From the NCBI RefSeq assembly GCF_000974785.1, contig NZ_BBWV01000002.1, positions 496,001 to 560,000 of the forward strand: a stretch of 64,000 nt of DNA. The letters run 5' to 3'. Each line of letters opens with the position of its first letter. The first letter of the stretch is position 1. The DNA comes from Flavihumibacter petaseus NBRC 106054 (GTDB lineage Bacteria; Bacteroidota; Bacteroidia; Chitinophagales; Chitinophagaceae). Positions 8,446 to 17,450 of the stretch are shown here, piece by piece. The notes below the pieces were generated by a model, which had not been told where the DNA came from, did not search any database, and saw only the letters and a program-made list of their open reading frames with translations. Both the position numbers and the translations under genes were made by a program.

Positions 8446-9063
8446 CTACTTCCTGGCTAACGCCGGGGGAGTCGGCTGGACGGAAACATTTTTTACTGGC
8501 TTAATGGTTTTCAGGTAGGCAAATATGGCCTTTAATTCATCGTCACTCATGTGTTTAACCGGCATCATAGACATGGGTGGCATCAATGGTCGTCCACCAG
8601 CCATTCCTTTACTGATACTATTCCTCAAGGCATAAAGGAATTGTTCTTCCGTCCAATTGCCCAGGCCGGAAGGGTCAGGTGTCAGGTTTGCCGAATAGGT
8701 AATGCCCCACGGACCGATCCAGGCGGTAAAATCTGAGGTTACTACAAGACCCTTGCTTTCCATGGCCTTCCTGTCAACTTCTGGTGCAGGTAAAGTTTCA
8801 GGATGTCCGGATAACATTAATGTACTGTCATCCGCGGGCCCCGCAGGTGTCATTTTCTTGGGGGTATGGCAATCATTGCAGCCACCGATAGTAACGAGGT
8901 GTTCGCCCCATTTCACCTGGGTGTCAAATCCTCCGAAATTTGGTTTTTCAGCTTCAGTAGTGGCGACAGTGGTTGCCGGCACATCAGCTTTGTTGTTTGA
9001 ACACCGGGACAGGCAAGCGATAGTAAGTACCAGGCCGGTAATGAGTAGAAGGGACTTTCTCAT
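8446..9063 (-). CDS. Cytochrome c domain lipoprotein
   Basis: A 205-residue protein with a signal peptide (MRKSLLLITGLVLTIACL) and a Cys at residue 21 in a lipobox-like SRC context. One heme-binding CNDCH motif lies near residues 62-66 and several distal Met candidates lie in GGRPLMPPMSMMPVKHMSDDEL. The layout (GGCNDCHTPK, then WIGPWGITYSANLTPD and the MPP motif) is that of class I cytochrome c subunits found with periplasmic dehydrogenases. No partner enzyme is adjacent, so its electron donor is unknown. Confidence 0.87.
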   Translation of the reverse strand: MRKSLLLITGLVLTIACLSRCSNNKADVPATTVATTEAEKPNFGGFDTQVKWGEHLVTIGGCNDCHTPKKMTPAGPADDSTLMLSGHPETLPAPEVDRKAMESKGLVVTSDFTAWIGPWGITYSANLTPDPSGLGNWTEEQFLYALRNSISKGMAGGRPLMPPMSMMPVKHMSDDELKAIFAYLKTIKPVKNVSVQPTPPALARK

Positions 9064-9265
9064 AAACGTGCGGTTTTATGGTAATGAACAATTGTGTAAC
9101 CAAACCTGATAGGGTATCACACAAATAACCTAATCACCATTCACGATTAACCTGTTCTCGGAGAGCGGATCGGGATGTAAGAAAGGCCGGAAATGTATTT
9201 CCATGTAAAAGCTAAGAAATTCCTTCCAATAAATTATCGGTTAGCCGGGAACTTGTTTCAGTCTG

Positions 9266-10144
9266 CTATTCCTGCCTCGGGTTCCAGTCTCCATGCAGGA
9301 ATGCTGTTGTTTGCCGGATAAAGTCCGGCGTGTTTGATTTGCCGAGATGTGGCATGTGCCAGCCATTGGGTACTACCCACAGATGTGCACTGGAAATATG
9401 CCGGAACATTTCCCAGGCCTGCGAAACCGGGACAAAATCATTGTCCCCATGAACGACAAGTGTGTGGGCACTGATTTTCTTAAGGTCTTCATCTCGTATA
9501 TCGGGGTCGCCCTTTAACTCATGAAAGTGATAAAACTGCCTGGCCAGTATCATGCCTTTTTCTTTACCGTGTTGCGCTTCCATTTCATTGAACTTCATGT
9601 AGTCCTCCGGCTTTGCGTTTTGACTGATAAAACTCCTGACCTCTGGACCGAAAAATGTCTGCGCGCTGACCGGTATGATGTTTACAAATCGACCGGGTTC
9701 TATCGTTGCGGCATACAACAACAGTATTCCGCCGGAACTGTGGCCGATAGCGCTGACTTTTCCCAGTTTTAATTTCTCCATGAGCAACAGGAGGTCTTTT
9801 GCGGCAACTTTATGCAGGAACGCCACGCCTGTGTCCGGATTGGACGATCGTCCATGTCCCCGCATATCCCAGGCGATCACCCGGTAGGTCCTGGCGTATT
9901 CGGAAATGAACGGCCTCCAGTCTTCCAGTGTACGGCCAAATCCGTGCAAAAGGATCAACGGTTCACCCTGGCCATATTCCTCGTAATAAATATTTGCTCC
10001 GTTTACCTCCATGAAATGGCCATTGGGATTTGCCTTGACCTGGGCGAGTAGGGTAGAGGCCGGAAACGATACTGAAAGCACAAACAGCAGGACCCAAAGT
10101 GATTTTATTGGTCCTGCTGATGTTGTTATTTTTATTTGTTCCAT
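9266..10144 (-). CDS. Alpha/beta hydrolase, secreted
   Basis: A 292-residue protein from ATG 10144, chosen because the longer in-frame start at 10213 overlaps the upstream gene and gives no sensible N-terminus. A hydrophobic signal or anchor lies at residues about 13-35. The hydrolase fold shows an oxyanion HGFGR near 67-71, nucleophile Ser136 in GHSSGG, acid Asp in HGDNDFVP near 237, and His in NGWHMPH near 265. All three catalytic residues are present. It lies 31 bases downstream of the M1-like peptidase gene on the same strand, so the two may be cotranscribed. Substrate unknown. Confidence 0.87.
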   Translation of the reverse strand: MEQIKITTSAGPIKSLWVLLFVLSVSFPASTLLAQVKANPNGHFMEVNGANIYYEEYGQGEPLILLHGFGRTLEDWRPFISEYARTYRVIAWDMRGHGRSSNPDTGVAFLHKVAAKDLLLLMEKLKLGKVSAIGHSSGGILLLYAATIEPGRFVNIIPVSAQTFFGPEVRSFISQNAKPEDYMKFNEMEAQHGKEKGMILARQFYHFHELKGDPDIRDEDLKKISAHTLVVHGDNDFVPVSQAWEMFRHISSAHLWVVPNGWHMPHLGKSNTPDFIRQTTAFLHGDWNPRQE

Positions 10145-10175
10145 GATATACCTTTTTCCTGCATGTGCTGGCGTG

Positions 10176-11585
10176 TTATTGGGATAGCTTAAGTGTCTGT
10201 AAAGCATTGTCAATTGAACTGTCGGAAGTAAAATATTTTTTTTCGATTGCTTCCGACTGGGCAGAATTGTTCAAAGTGGTATACAGTGTTTTCCTGAGAA
10301 AAGCATAGTCGGTGAATTGGGTGGGGGTATTCAACAGGACCTGCAGCCACTTCCACATGTTGCCTTCCCCGATCTCTTTTTCAATAGCGAGAAAAATTGT
10401 CGGTGCATAATAGTATACATACAATTCCCTGTCATGATAGTCATTCCTGGTGTTGACCCTGGCAAACGGCACTACTTTGAAACCAGTCAGCATGCTTGCC
10501 TTTTTCCTGATGGTGGTGGTATAAACACTGTCGCTGATCAGGTCTTTGGTGACCTTGTAAGACAGGAACTCGGAAAAGCCTTCACTCATCATGTCTCCCA
10601 GTGCCGAATTGAATACTTTGTAAGTGCCAAAATAGTAATGCCCCAGCTCATGCGCAATATAGGGGCGGGCCCAGTCAGCCCTGGACTTCTCGATGAATTT
10701 TTTCATGCCCCATTGCCCGCGGCCAATATTGACGATGGTAGGATAGGAAACAAACAACCAGGAATTTTTCTCTGACGTAGGTGTTGTCTGGATGAATACC
10801 GGGTTACCCTTGTAGGGGATCGATAATTTTCCCTGCAGGTAGGATTTGAACCGGTTGGTGATGGTGGCAAATTGCTCAAGGTCCTGGCTGTTGAGATCCG
10901 GATTCAGGAAATAACTCCCGCCGATATTATTAAAATCATATTTCCCGGAAAACAGCGTCAGCTGGTAGGGGACGGTACTTTGAAAGCGTGCCGTTGAACC
11001 TTTTACAGGTAATGAGCCATTCACATAAATGCTGTTGCAGTCGGCGCAATCCACTTCTATATCATACCGCAGCTTGTCATACCTGCGGTCATTGTTGATG
11101 TCATACAAAACAGGATACCAGGCGCTTTGCATGCCATCTACCCGTAAAGAGTATCCGTTAAAGGAAAGGTTTCCCTTCCAGTCTTCCACGCTGAAGTCAC
11201 CGGAACCCTCGCGAATTACCGGGTACATGCCCACATAGCGGAACTGAATTTTCCGGGGCAGGTATTTTCTTTTTCCTTCATTTCCCGCGGGGAAATAGTA
11301 AGCATTGGTTTCCCCGGTAGACATCGTATCGGCAAAGGATTTCTCGTAATAGATCAGGTTATTGTAGTCGAGGTCCCGGAAAGCATGAATGTTCATGCCG
11401 GAGTTGATCCTTATATAGTAGTTTTCAATGGCAGGAATATCGCTCAGGGTGAAATCGCACGCTATTGTTCCTTTGGTAATGGAAAGGGTTACTTTTCCGG
11501 TAAGCAGGGGGATGGTATCCTGGCTATAGGCGATCTGAATAAAGGCCAAAACAGGAAATAAGAGCAGGAAAATTCTTCTTGACAT
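10176..11585 (-). CDS. M1-like (gluzincin) metallopeptidase, secreted
   Basis: A 469-residue protein from ATG 11585 (MSRRIFLLLFPVL), which gives a clean signal peptide; the longer start at 11687 adds a non-signal leader. The zinc site is HELGH at residues 312-316, with a Glu ligand at 335 (18 residues between, as in M1 gluzincins). The GAMEN-type exopeptidase motif of true aminopeptidases is not obvious, so it may be a divergent relative. It precedes an alpha/beta hydrolase gene by 31 bases. Confidence 0.8.
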   Translation of the reverse strand: MSRRIFLLLFPVLAFIQIAYSQDTIPLLTGKVTLSITKGTIACDFTLSDIPAIENYYIRINSGMNIHAFRDLDYNNLIYYEKSFADTMSTGETNAYYFPAGNEGKRKYLPRKIQFRYVGMYPVIREGSGDFSVEDWKGNLSFNGYSLRVDGMQSAWYPVLYDINNDRRYDKLRYDIEVDCADCNSIYVNGSLPVKGSTARFQSTVPYQLTLFSGKYDFNNIGGSYFLNPDLNSQDLEQFATITNRFKSYLQGKLSIPYKGNPVFIQTTPTSEKNSWLFVSYPTIVNIGRGQWGMKKFIEKSRADWARPYIAHELGHYYFGTYKVFNSALGDMMSEGFSEFLSYKVTKDLISDSVYTTTIRKKASMLTGFKVVPFARVNTRNDYHDRELYVYYYAPTIFLAIEKEIGEGNMWKWLQVLLNTPTQFTDYAFLRKTLYTTLNNSAQSEAIEKKYFTSDSSIDNALQTLKLSQ

Positions 11586-12001
11586 AGGAAATCCGGTTTG
11601 CGGATTTAAAATATATGTTTTTCCTGGATATGTTCCGTTGTATGATGAAATTTGTTCCGAAGTATGGTGAAATATGTGCTGAAACATACGTTTACCTCAA
11701 TTCATTCGGAATTGATTCGAACATGAACCACAGATCGTTCATAAAACCCGTTCCGGAGCGGAAGCGGAAGGGAGTGCTCAATTTGATGGCTTTCTGATGG
11801 CAAAAGCCTTTCTCGGCCTTCGGGATGATTTCCCCGTAAAGAAGTCCATTAGCTCTTTTCGTTCCAGATCAGTTTGTTCCTGTACCATCCAATGGCTGGA
11901 GCCGGCGAGAAAGCCTGCGGACTGGGTTTGCCTACTTTTCCCGTTACTTTCAGTAATATACAGGATGATAGCTTTTAGCTAGATTCCAAAATTCAAAGCC
12001 A
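11586..12001. other. Intergenic region, no supported gene
   Basis: 416 bases between the divergent metallopeptidase and DmpA-type genes. Short frames on either strand show no start context, signal peptide or recognisable motif. It should hold two divergent promoters, but I saw no clear TTTG-N19-TAnnTTTG match. Confidence 0.5.
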
Positions 12002-13171
12002 ATGCTACCCCAGGTAAAAGCAGCAGCCCTGCTCTTCTGTCTCATGCTGGCCAACAACAGCAACGCTCAGCCGAAACCCCGCGCCCGCGACCTTGGAATC
12101 CCTTTTGAAGGAACGCCGGGAACCTATAATGCCATCACGGATGTGAAAGGGGTAGAAGTGGGCTACAGCACCATCATTTCAGGAACCGGAAAGAATATCA
12201 GGGGTAAAGGTCCGGTACGCACCGGGGTCACCGCTATTCTGCCGAGAGGCAAAAACAATAATCCCGTCTACGCCAACTGGTATGCGCTGAATGGGAATGG
12301 CGAAATGACCGGCACTACCTGGATTACGGAATCCGGCTTCCTGGAAGGACCGATTATGATCACCAACACCAACAGCGTAGGAGTGGTGCGGGATGCCGTG
12401 CTGAAATGGTATGTGAAGAAGGGCTGGTACAAGGAAGATTTCTGGTATACCTACCCGGTGGTGGCAGAGACTTATGATGGATTTCTCAATGATATCTATG
12501 GCTTCCATGTGAAAGAGGAGCATGCCTGGGCAGCGCTGGACAGTGCCAAAAGCGGTTCGCTGCGGGAAGGTAATGTGGGTGGCGGTACCGGGATGATGTG
12601 CCTGGGATTTAAAGGTGGCACGGGTACAGCATCAAGAGTAGTGAAGATCAAGGATTCTACCTATATTGTGGGTGTATTGGTGCAGTCCAACTTTGGGGGC
12701 AAACGGAATTTCCAGGTAGCGGGTGTTCCGATTGGCCGTGAACTGAAGGATACCCTGAATTACGAATTGAAAGGGTCGCCCGATTACCAACCGGGACAAG
12801 GATCGATTATTGTGGTGGTGGCAACGGACGCACCATTGCTGCCACACCAACTGAAACGGATCGCAGCGAGGGTGCCGCTGGGTATCGCCAACCTGGGAGG
12901 TTTTGGTGAAAACAGCTCCGGCGACATTTTCCTGGCGTTCTCCACTGCCAATACCACGGCCTTCCAGCGGGAGAAATTTACTGCCTCAGATGATCTGCCC
13001 AATGATCTGATCAATGCGCTTTTCGTGGCGACGGTTCGCGCTACGGAAGAAGCTGTGATCAATGCGATGGTAGCGGCCGAAACCATGGAAGGCATTAATG
13101 GTAATAAGGCTTATGCATTGCCCCACCAGGCGGTAAAGGAGATTCTGAAAAAATACAACCGGTTGAAGTGA
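12002..13171 (+). CDS. DmpA/P1-family N-terminal nucleophile peptidase, secreted
   Basis: A 389-residue protein with a signal peptide (AALLFCLMLANNSNAQ). It carries P1-family landmarks: the opening ARDLGIPFEGTPG, NAITDVKGVEVG, GNVGGGTGM near 190-198, and GQGSIIVVVATDAPL with the expected self-cleavage bond Gly267-Ser268, leaving Ser268 as N-terminal nucleophile of the beta chain. The family releases N-terminal L-residues or D-residues from amides, esters and small peptides in the periplasm. It appears to be a single-gene unit, followed on the plus side by the distal end of the cassette array. Confidence 0.9.
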   Translation: MLPQVKAAALLFCLMLANNSNAQPKPRARDLGIPFEGTPGTYNAITDVKGVEVGYSTIISGTGKNIRGKGPVRTGVTAILPRGKNNNPVYANWYALNGNGEMTGTTWITESGFLEGPIMITNTNSVGVVRDAVLKWYVKKGWYKEDFWYTYPVVAETYDGFLNDIYGFHVKEEHAWAALDSAKSGSLREGNVGGGTGMMCLGFKGGTGTASRVVKIKDSTYIVGVLVQSNFGGKRNFQVAGVPIGRELKDTLNYELKGSPDYQPGQGSIIVVVATDAPLLPHQLKRIAARVPLGIANLGGFGENSSGDIFLAFSTANTTAFQREKFTASDDLPNDLINALFVATVRATEEAVINAMVAAETMEGINGNKAYALPHQAVKEILKKYNRLK

Positions 13172-13315
13172 AATTATAGTTTGTCAAGCTGAGTTTCCAC
13201 TTCCAAAACTCTATAGTCTGGTCTGCAAAAGGGAAAATTAAGCAAGGACTGCAGCTGTGCCTTTCTGAGAAAATGAACTGAAGCCGAATTTAGATTAAAA
13301 GGTGAAGACAAATTA

Positions 13316-13422
13316 TAGATGCTGGGTTGCGCTGGGTCGGGCAGAACCGAGACCGAAATATGAACTACTGTTTAGCTCGACCTTGCTTCAGCCCCGCTGA
13401 TGCAAAATCAGCTGTTAGCGGC
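13316..13422 (-). repeat. attC-like site 1 (distal end of array, degenerate)
   Basis: In gene direction it starts with the R'' core TGCCGCTAAC (13422 down) directly after the TGA of the last cassette gene, and continues through a GATTTTGCATCAGCGGGGC box. The partner half near 13316-13355 keeps a GGGTTGCGCTGGG box but has lost the GTT core (reads TATAGATG). This marks the distal boundary of the array. Confidence 0.65.
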
Positions 13423-13423
13423 A

Positions 13424-13930
13424 TCAGTCAGCCCAAAACTCGTTCCGTTTTATTCGTAATGACTTTGAATACCTGTCTCCGTTGTCAGTATACAAGTAGT
13501 TATATCTCCAAGTGCCGGTAGAAAGATCATGTACATATTCACTAATCAATGTCCCTTTGCTGTCGTAGACATACCTTCGATAATTGTCTAAAATGCCGTC
13601 ATAATCATTAGGATCAGTGTTTTGACATGTAAAGCTCCAATGCTCTCTATATGCTATTAAGCCATTTGTGTCAATGTAGTTTGTATAAGAATGCTGAACA
13701 CGACCGGTGACATTTTTTATATCGATCTTCTGCCGAGTGAATCCCATAGCATTTTTAGAATGAATGATCAATGAGTCCTTTGTGTTTAATAACGTGTCAA
13801 CAAAGGTTGTCTCTGTCCAGTGAGATTTGATAAATTCAGAACGCTTCAACGAAAAAGTGTCAATATTGACAGTTTGTGATTTGGTCTGAACTGCACAAAT
13901 GAAACAAAGGAGAAAGAACAACATCCTCAT
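13424..13930 (-). CDS. Cassette gene: secreted hypothetical protein
   Basis: A 168-residue protein with a signal peptide (MLFFLLCFICAVQTKSQ) and a beta-rich, Tyr/Asp-rich body (YRRYVYDSKGTLISEYVHDL) resembling the short strand-turn pattern of YD/MORN-like repeats, too weak to name. It is the last cassette of the array; its stop TGA lies three bases before the GCCGCTAAC core. The upstream core at 13951-13960 is complementary to the downstream core (GTTAGCGGCA with TGCCGCTAAC). Function unknown. Confidence 0.7.
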   Translation of the reverse strand: MRMLFFLLCFICAVQTKSQTVNIDTFSLKRSEFIKSHWTETTFVDTLLNTKDSLIIHSKNAMGFTRQKIDIKNVTGRVQHSYTNYIDTNGLIAYREHWSFTCQNTDPNDYDGILDNYRRYVYDSKGTLISEYVHDLSTGTWRYNYLYTDNGDRYSKSLRIKRNEFWAD

Positions 13931-13950
13931 AATCTTGGATTAGTTAGGTT

Positions 13951-14093
13951 GCCGCTAACGGTCAGGGCTTGCTGCTGTGGCGGTATTCATTAGACGTCAC
14001 ACCTGGAACTGCTGCCGATGCTTGCAAATAGCTGAAGTTAATTGTGCAGCCAAATTTTGCCGGACGATATTTGGCTACCATTTTGTTTAACTA
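13951..14093 (-). repeat. attC-like site 2
   Basis: Lies between two cassette genes. The plus-strand left end is GCCGCTAACGGTCAGGGCTT (13951-13970), and the right end is GGCTACCATTTTGTTTAACT (14073-14092). The two halves pair only loosely compared with other sites; the right core reads GTTTAAC rather than GTTRxxx. Confidence 0.6.
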
Positions 14094-14097
14094 TTTG

Positions 14098-14568
14098 TCA
14101 AAAAAACTCTTTATACTTTTTAACGTACTCAATATTTAAAGTATTTAAGTCGTCTTCGTATTCATGAAATTTCTGGTCAAGGTCGCTCCAGACTTCGTCG
14201 GCAGTTTCTTCAATCTGTTCAACAATTACAGTTCGTTCATCTCTGTCCTTTGGAACGTTTTTATTGGGGAATTGATTAATTGCCTTTTGAAGAATGTCCG
14301 CTGTGCTGTCAGCGCCAATTGCTTTGAGCGATAAAATTGTTTCGTGAGCATTGTCACCACTAGAATTACGAAAATATTGATTGAAACCACCATTATTAAT
14401 TTCTCTTTCCAGGTTTTGGTTCAGGTAAAAACTTTTCTGGTAGTCTGTCAACTTGCTAATGTCATCGCCATATTCACAGAGTTCACCAATGAAATTGTCA
14501 AGTTCGATAATGCTTCCATTGGTGTCTTCTGAACTTAATAAAGTGTCTAAGATTGGAATTTTTGTCAT
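14098..14568 (-). CDS. Cassette gene: DUF4375/DMP19-like protein
   Basis: A 156-residue acidic soluble protein from ATG 14568 (MTKIPILDTLL); the longer in-frame start at 14607 runs into the attC-like site and is unlikely. The segment NQNLEREINNGGFNQYFRNSSGDNA, with a following ALKAIGA-like helix, is the hallmark of the DUF4375/DMP19 group; I see it at about residues 56-95. That family is widespread in polymorphic-toxin and cassette neighbourhoods, with no settled role. It is a single-gene cassette. Confidence 0.75.
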   Translation of the reverse strand: MTKIPILDTLLSSEDTNGSIIELDNFIGELCEYGDDISKLTDYQKSFYLNQNLEREINNGGFNQYFRNSSGDNAHETILSLKAIGADSTADILQKAINQFPNKNVPKDRDERTVIVEQIEETADEVWSDLDQKFHEYEDDLNTLNIEYVKKYKEFF

Positions 14569-14605
14569 AACGATTTTATGGTTTGGAACGTGGCGATTGG
14601 TTTGC

Positions 14606-14800
14606 AAACAACGAGCAGGGCTTTATCAGGTAGGAATTCATACTCTTCCGCCCACAACCGCTGCCAATTGAAAAGCTAATGTTGAAATTAAGAACTAAAG
14701 CTCAAAGACGTTTGTCCTGCCCGAACCACAGCATGGATTTGCAAATTTGTTGCTGTTTGTTGGGCATGCCCAACTTGCATAAACCCAATGATAGTGGCAC
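14606..14800 (-). repeat. attC-like site 3 (long type)
   Basis: Left end ACAACGAGCAGGGCTTTATC (14608-14627); right end CAACTTGCATAAACCCAATG (14771-14790) followed by a mutated core GATAGTGG. Reverse-complementing the right end gives CATTGGGTTTATGCAAGTTG, which pairs with the left box. The centre carries TTTGTCCTGCCCGAACCACA, shared with sites 6 and 7. Confidence 0.8.
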
Positions 14801-14805
14801 ACTTT

Positions 14806-15594
14806 TTACGTGTCGGTTGTTATGTCGTCCCAATCATCGGCATACATCGTCAGCCAGTTTAACGCAAAATGCCTCTCCATTACAATGTCCTCACTTAAAA
14901 CAGCAGGCATTTTCCTGCCTTTTAAACGAGCTTCGGTTGTTGCCCAATGGATTCTATATATCAAATCTGTCTCGTTTAGTATGTCTTCTGTGTCACGCAA
15001 TTTTGATTTTGCAATCCATTCAGTTGGATCGGTATCTAGGTTAGGAAGATTTCTATAATTGCCAAAATCACACATTGTTGTAGGAAAACTCAATGTGTCA
15101 AAATTGTCTAAAGCCCAAAGTAATACATTGAGATTTTCAATACGCCAGGTAATTAAGTTATTATCTTCACCTGTCTTATTCTCCTTTTCTAAATATTGTC
15201 TTTCATCAGGTGAGACTGTGTTCCAAAGATTATATTTTTTGAAATAGGTAATTATCTCCTCTGATCTCTTTTCTCCATGACCTACATAGATAAGCCCGTA
15301 AAGCACGACTGCTTTTTTAGCAACCTCGTTTCTATCTCGGAATTTGGCTTCTGTAAAATCTTCTACTAACGGCAGATGGTCTAATGTGGGAACTCCTTTT
15401 TGTTTAAGAAATCTATTAGAAAAATCCTTTCGCTCCTGCCCGGTTAGCTTGTGGTCTTTTGGGTAAAATGCAATAGAGCCTGTATCAACTGCGTTGGTCT
15501 TTGTATTAGAATTTTTCGTTTGCCCGCACCCAAAAAGTGAGAACAATCCTGCGAGAAGTCCCATAGAAATTAAATAAGTAATTTGTTTTTGCAT
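14806..15594 (-). CDS. Cassette gene: DUF4272-like lipoprotein
   Basis: A 262-residue protein from ATG 15594, which gives a lipoprotein signal (ITYLISMGLLAGLFSLFGCG); the upstream ATG at 15657 lies inside the attC-like site. The body carries the DUF4272 pattern: an EVAKKAVVLYGLIYVG helix, then NLNVLLWALDNFDTLSFPTTMCDFGNY, then a C-terminal RIHWATTEARLKGRK-x-PAVLSEDIVMERHFALNW segment. The role of the family is unknown. It is a single-gene cassette whose R'' core has drifted (CCACTATC). Confidence 0.78.
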   Translation of the reverse strand: MQKQITYLISMGLLAGLFSLFGCGQTKNSNTKTNAVDTGSIAFYPKDHKLTGQERKDFSNRFLKQKGVPTLDHLPLVEDFTEAKFRDRNEVAKKAVVLYGLIYVGHGEKRSEEIITYFKKYNLWNTVSPDERQYLEKENKTGEDNNLITWRIENLNVLLWALDNFDTLSFPTTMCDFGNYRNLPNLDTDPTEWIAKSKLRDTEDILNETDLIYRIHWATTEARLKGRKMPAVLSEDIVMERHFALNWLTMYADDWDDITTDT

Positions 15595-15609
15595 GGTCAC
15601 TTTAGAGTT

Positions 15610-15745
15610 GCCGCTAACGGTTCGGGGCTTTGCGATGGTGGGGCAATTGAAGCACAAATCTTCAATTTTGTACTAAAGTTCAATCGAAGATCTGCCGTTG
15701 AACTTTGCAGTTTCGCCCTACTATTACAAAACCCATGTTATCGGC
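15610..15745 (-). repeat. attC-like site 4 (short type)
   Basis: Left end GCCGCTAACGGTTCGGGGCT (15610-15629), then TTGCGATGGTGGGGC. Right end CGCCCTACTATTACAAAACC (15714-15733), then the core GTTATCGGC (15737-15745). The right half reverse-complemented (GGTTTTGTAATAGTAGGGCG) pairs with the left. The GTTA overlaps the TAA stop of the preceding cassette gene. Confidence 0.8.
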
Positions 15746-16259
15746 TCATTTTTTTGTCGTTCCACTCTTTCATGTGTTCTTCAATTAGCAATTTGTCAAT
15801 TGGTAGTTGTTGTTTAAATGTTTCAAGCATCGTTAAATAGTCTGATTTAGAAAAATTGAGTTCTTCAAATTTGTCAAACCATTCTACTGTCGAGCCAACT
15901 TTTTCAGCTTCCCATTTTTTTGTTTTGTCAATACCAATATGTTTCCATTGTATCAAGTCTCCGCAATTTCTTACTTCAGCAACAATTAATGTACAAGAAA
16001 AGTCATTGTCGTCAGGACACATAAGAATTGGGCAAATTGTAGTCTCGTTTTCGTCAGGTAAAATTCTTTTCCAAACGATTGCTTTTTCGTCCTCTTGTTC
16101 CATCCAGTAAACAAGTGTCGGAATAAGTCCTTTGTACATATTGTTTGGATAAATTTCGTCAAGCTTTTCGTCAAGCCAGTATCCGTCAATATGAAAATTT
16201 ATGAAGTCCCAATAATCTTCATAATCACTTTTGTCCAGTATTCCTTCTATTTTGTTCAT
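15738..16259 (-). CDS. Cassette gene: acidic hypothetical protein
   Basis: A 173-residue soluble protein, strongly acidic at the N-terminus (GILDKSDYEDYWDFINFHIDGYWLDEKLDE) and rich in Trp. The middle is beta-rich (TICPILMCPDDNDFSCTLIVAEV), and the end is a charged helix with a predicted WNDKKMSR tail. I do not recognise the family; its size and composition resemble polymorphic-toxin immunity proteins, but no toxin lies nearby. Its stop overlaps the attC-like core at 15737-15745. Confidence 0.72.
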   Translation of the reverse strand: MNKIEGILDKSDYEDYWDFINFHIDGYWLDEKLDEIYPNNMYKGLIPTLVYWMEQEDEKAIVWKRILPDENETTICPILMCPDDNDFSCTLIVAEVRNCGDLIQWKHIGIDKTKKWEAEKVGSTVEWFDKFEELNFSKSDYLTMLETFKQQLPIDKLLIEEHMKEWNDKKMSR

Positions 16260-16277
16260 AGGGTTCTCTTAAAATGA

Positions 16278-16339
16278 CCGCTAACGTTCGGGGCTTTGCG
16301 AAGGTTGGGCATTGGCATTCCTGTCGCTTGCAGTTATTC
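16278..16339 (-). repeat. attC-like site 5 (truncated)
   Basis: Only a left half, CCGCTAACGTTCGGGGCTTT (16279-16298) with TGCGAAGGTTGGGC, then about 30 bases and a bare core GTTATTC at 16333-16339. The complementary right box is missing, so this site should fold poorly. The adjacent cassette gene stops at 16338-16340, inside the remnant. Confidence 0.65.
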
Positions 16340-16982
16340 ATTTTTTTAAGATCTGTCGAATTGCTTTTTCATATTGAGTCGAATCATTTGGATTTTCGTT
16401 AAAACTGTGTCCTAGATTTTTTAATTTGTTCTTTGTGTCAATACGATAAAAGCTGTAATAATTTGTGCCAGAAAGAGCAATGCTTGTAATGATATTATTA
16501 GTCGTATCTAAATCAGGATTTGGTAACTCCTCGAAATCTTTTACCCGAATCAATCTATGGTTTTTAAGATCGGTCAGGTATAAGTGATATGTCGGATTTG
16601 CTCTTGCGCCCGTATAGTAGAAAACCGTTATGTCAGCTATTTTGTCATTATTGAAGTCTTTAAAGTCAATGTCCTGATACATACAAAACATAGAATCACG
16701 GAATAGAGCCTTTGTTTGATTCCTGCCTTTCTTGCTAAAAGTTAAAATCGTATTGTTTTTCTCTGCGTCATAATTATTTGTCGTGTCAAATAGGTGCAGT
16801 ATCAAGATATAAGAACTGTCGCCAAACAGTATGGTCGTATAGTCGTTGTTAAGTTTTGGTTGTGTTTGATTAAATGAGTCAGCTTGGTTTGCTGTATTTG
16901 TGTCAAGATTTGTCACCTGCATTTTGGCGAAAAAAGCAATAAGCGAAATAATACACACAATTATTATAAATGGTCTGTCCAT
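16338..16982 (-). CDS. Cassette gene: hypothetical protein with N-terminal membrane anchor
   Basis: A 214-residue protein from ATG 16982 (MDRPFIIIVCIISLIAFF), giving a membrane anchor or uncleaved signal; the ATG at 16994 overlaps the attC-like core. The exported part has a calcium-loop-like DFKDFNNDKIADITVFYYTG near residues 118-137, similar to single FG-GAP/XAC2610-like segments. Function unknown. Its downstream attC-like site is truncated, so this cassette may have been made by deletion. Confidence 0.72.
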   Translation of the reverse strand: MDRPFIIIVCIISLIAFFAKMQVTNLDTNTANQADSFNQTQPKLNNDYTTILFGDSSYILILHLFDTTNNYDAEKNNTILTFSKKGRNQTKALFRDSMFCMYQDIDFKDFNNDKIADITVFYYTGARANPTYHLYLTDLKNHRLIRVKDFEELPNPDLDTTNNIITSIALSGTNYYSFYRIDTKNKLKNLGHSFNENPNDSTQYEKAIRQILKK

Positions 16983-16988
16983 ATAATT

Positions 16989-17186
16989 GCACACAACGGG
17001 TAAGGGCTTTATGCAGGTTGGGATTTAGAATTCCGTCTGCCGATAACCACTGCTGATTGAAAATATAAAATTGAATTTAAGAACTAAAGTTGAAAGTTGT
17101 TTGTCCTGCCCGAACCACAGCTGGATTTGCAATTAGCTGATGTTTGCTGGTCATTCCCGACTTGCATAAAACCCCTTGTTGTGCGT
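16989..17186 (-). repeat. attC-like site 6 (long type)
   Basis: Left end GCACACAACGGGTAAGGGCT (16989-17008), then TTATGCAGGTTGGG. Right end CCGACTTGCATAAAACCCCT (17157-17176), then the core GTTGTGCG (17179-17186). The halves pair almost fully (GGGTTTTATGCAAGTCGGG with GGGCTTTATGCAGGTTGGG). The centre shares TTTGTCCTGCCCGAACCACA with site 3. Confidence 0.85.
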
Positions 17187-17282
17187 TCGCTTTATTCAAT
17201 AAGTATTGTTATTCGATTGCAGCTACTACACCACCAATATTTCTTTGAATTGTCCTCCAATTTACTCTCTTTCTTTTTGTGA

Positions 17283-17432
17283 CTAATTAGAACATTCTCT
17301 TTCTAATGATTCATCTTCAAAAGCAGCATAGCCGCATTCATAACAACCCCATCTTGTCAACGGCGTTTCATCTTCGTCAATGCTCCATGTAAAGGAATCT
17401 AGCTTGCAATTTGGACAGATTTGTGTCGCCAT
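17283..17432 (-). CDS. Cassette gene: 49-residue zinc-ribbon protein
   Basis: A 49-codon gene, too short for usual size cut-offs. Two Cys pairs, CPNC at residues 6-9 and CYEC at 30-33, are separated by 20 residues, a small zinc-ribbon arrangement; the rest is very acidic (SIDEDE, FEDESLERE). It starts at ATG 17432, only 18 bases after the stop of the upstream cassette gene at 17451, with no attC-like site between. The two therefore share one cassette and probably one transcript. The Cys spacing and intact frame make it a credible gene; partner unknown. Confidence 0.7.
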   Translation of the reverse strand: MATQICPNCKLDSFTWSIDEDETPLTRWGCYECGYAAFEDESLERECSN

Positions 17433-17450
17433 AATAGTCTTACCGTTGAG

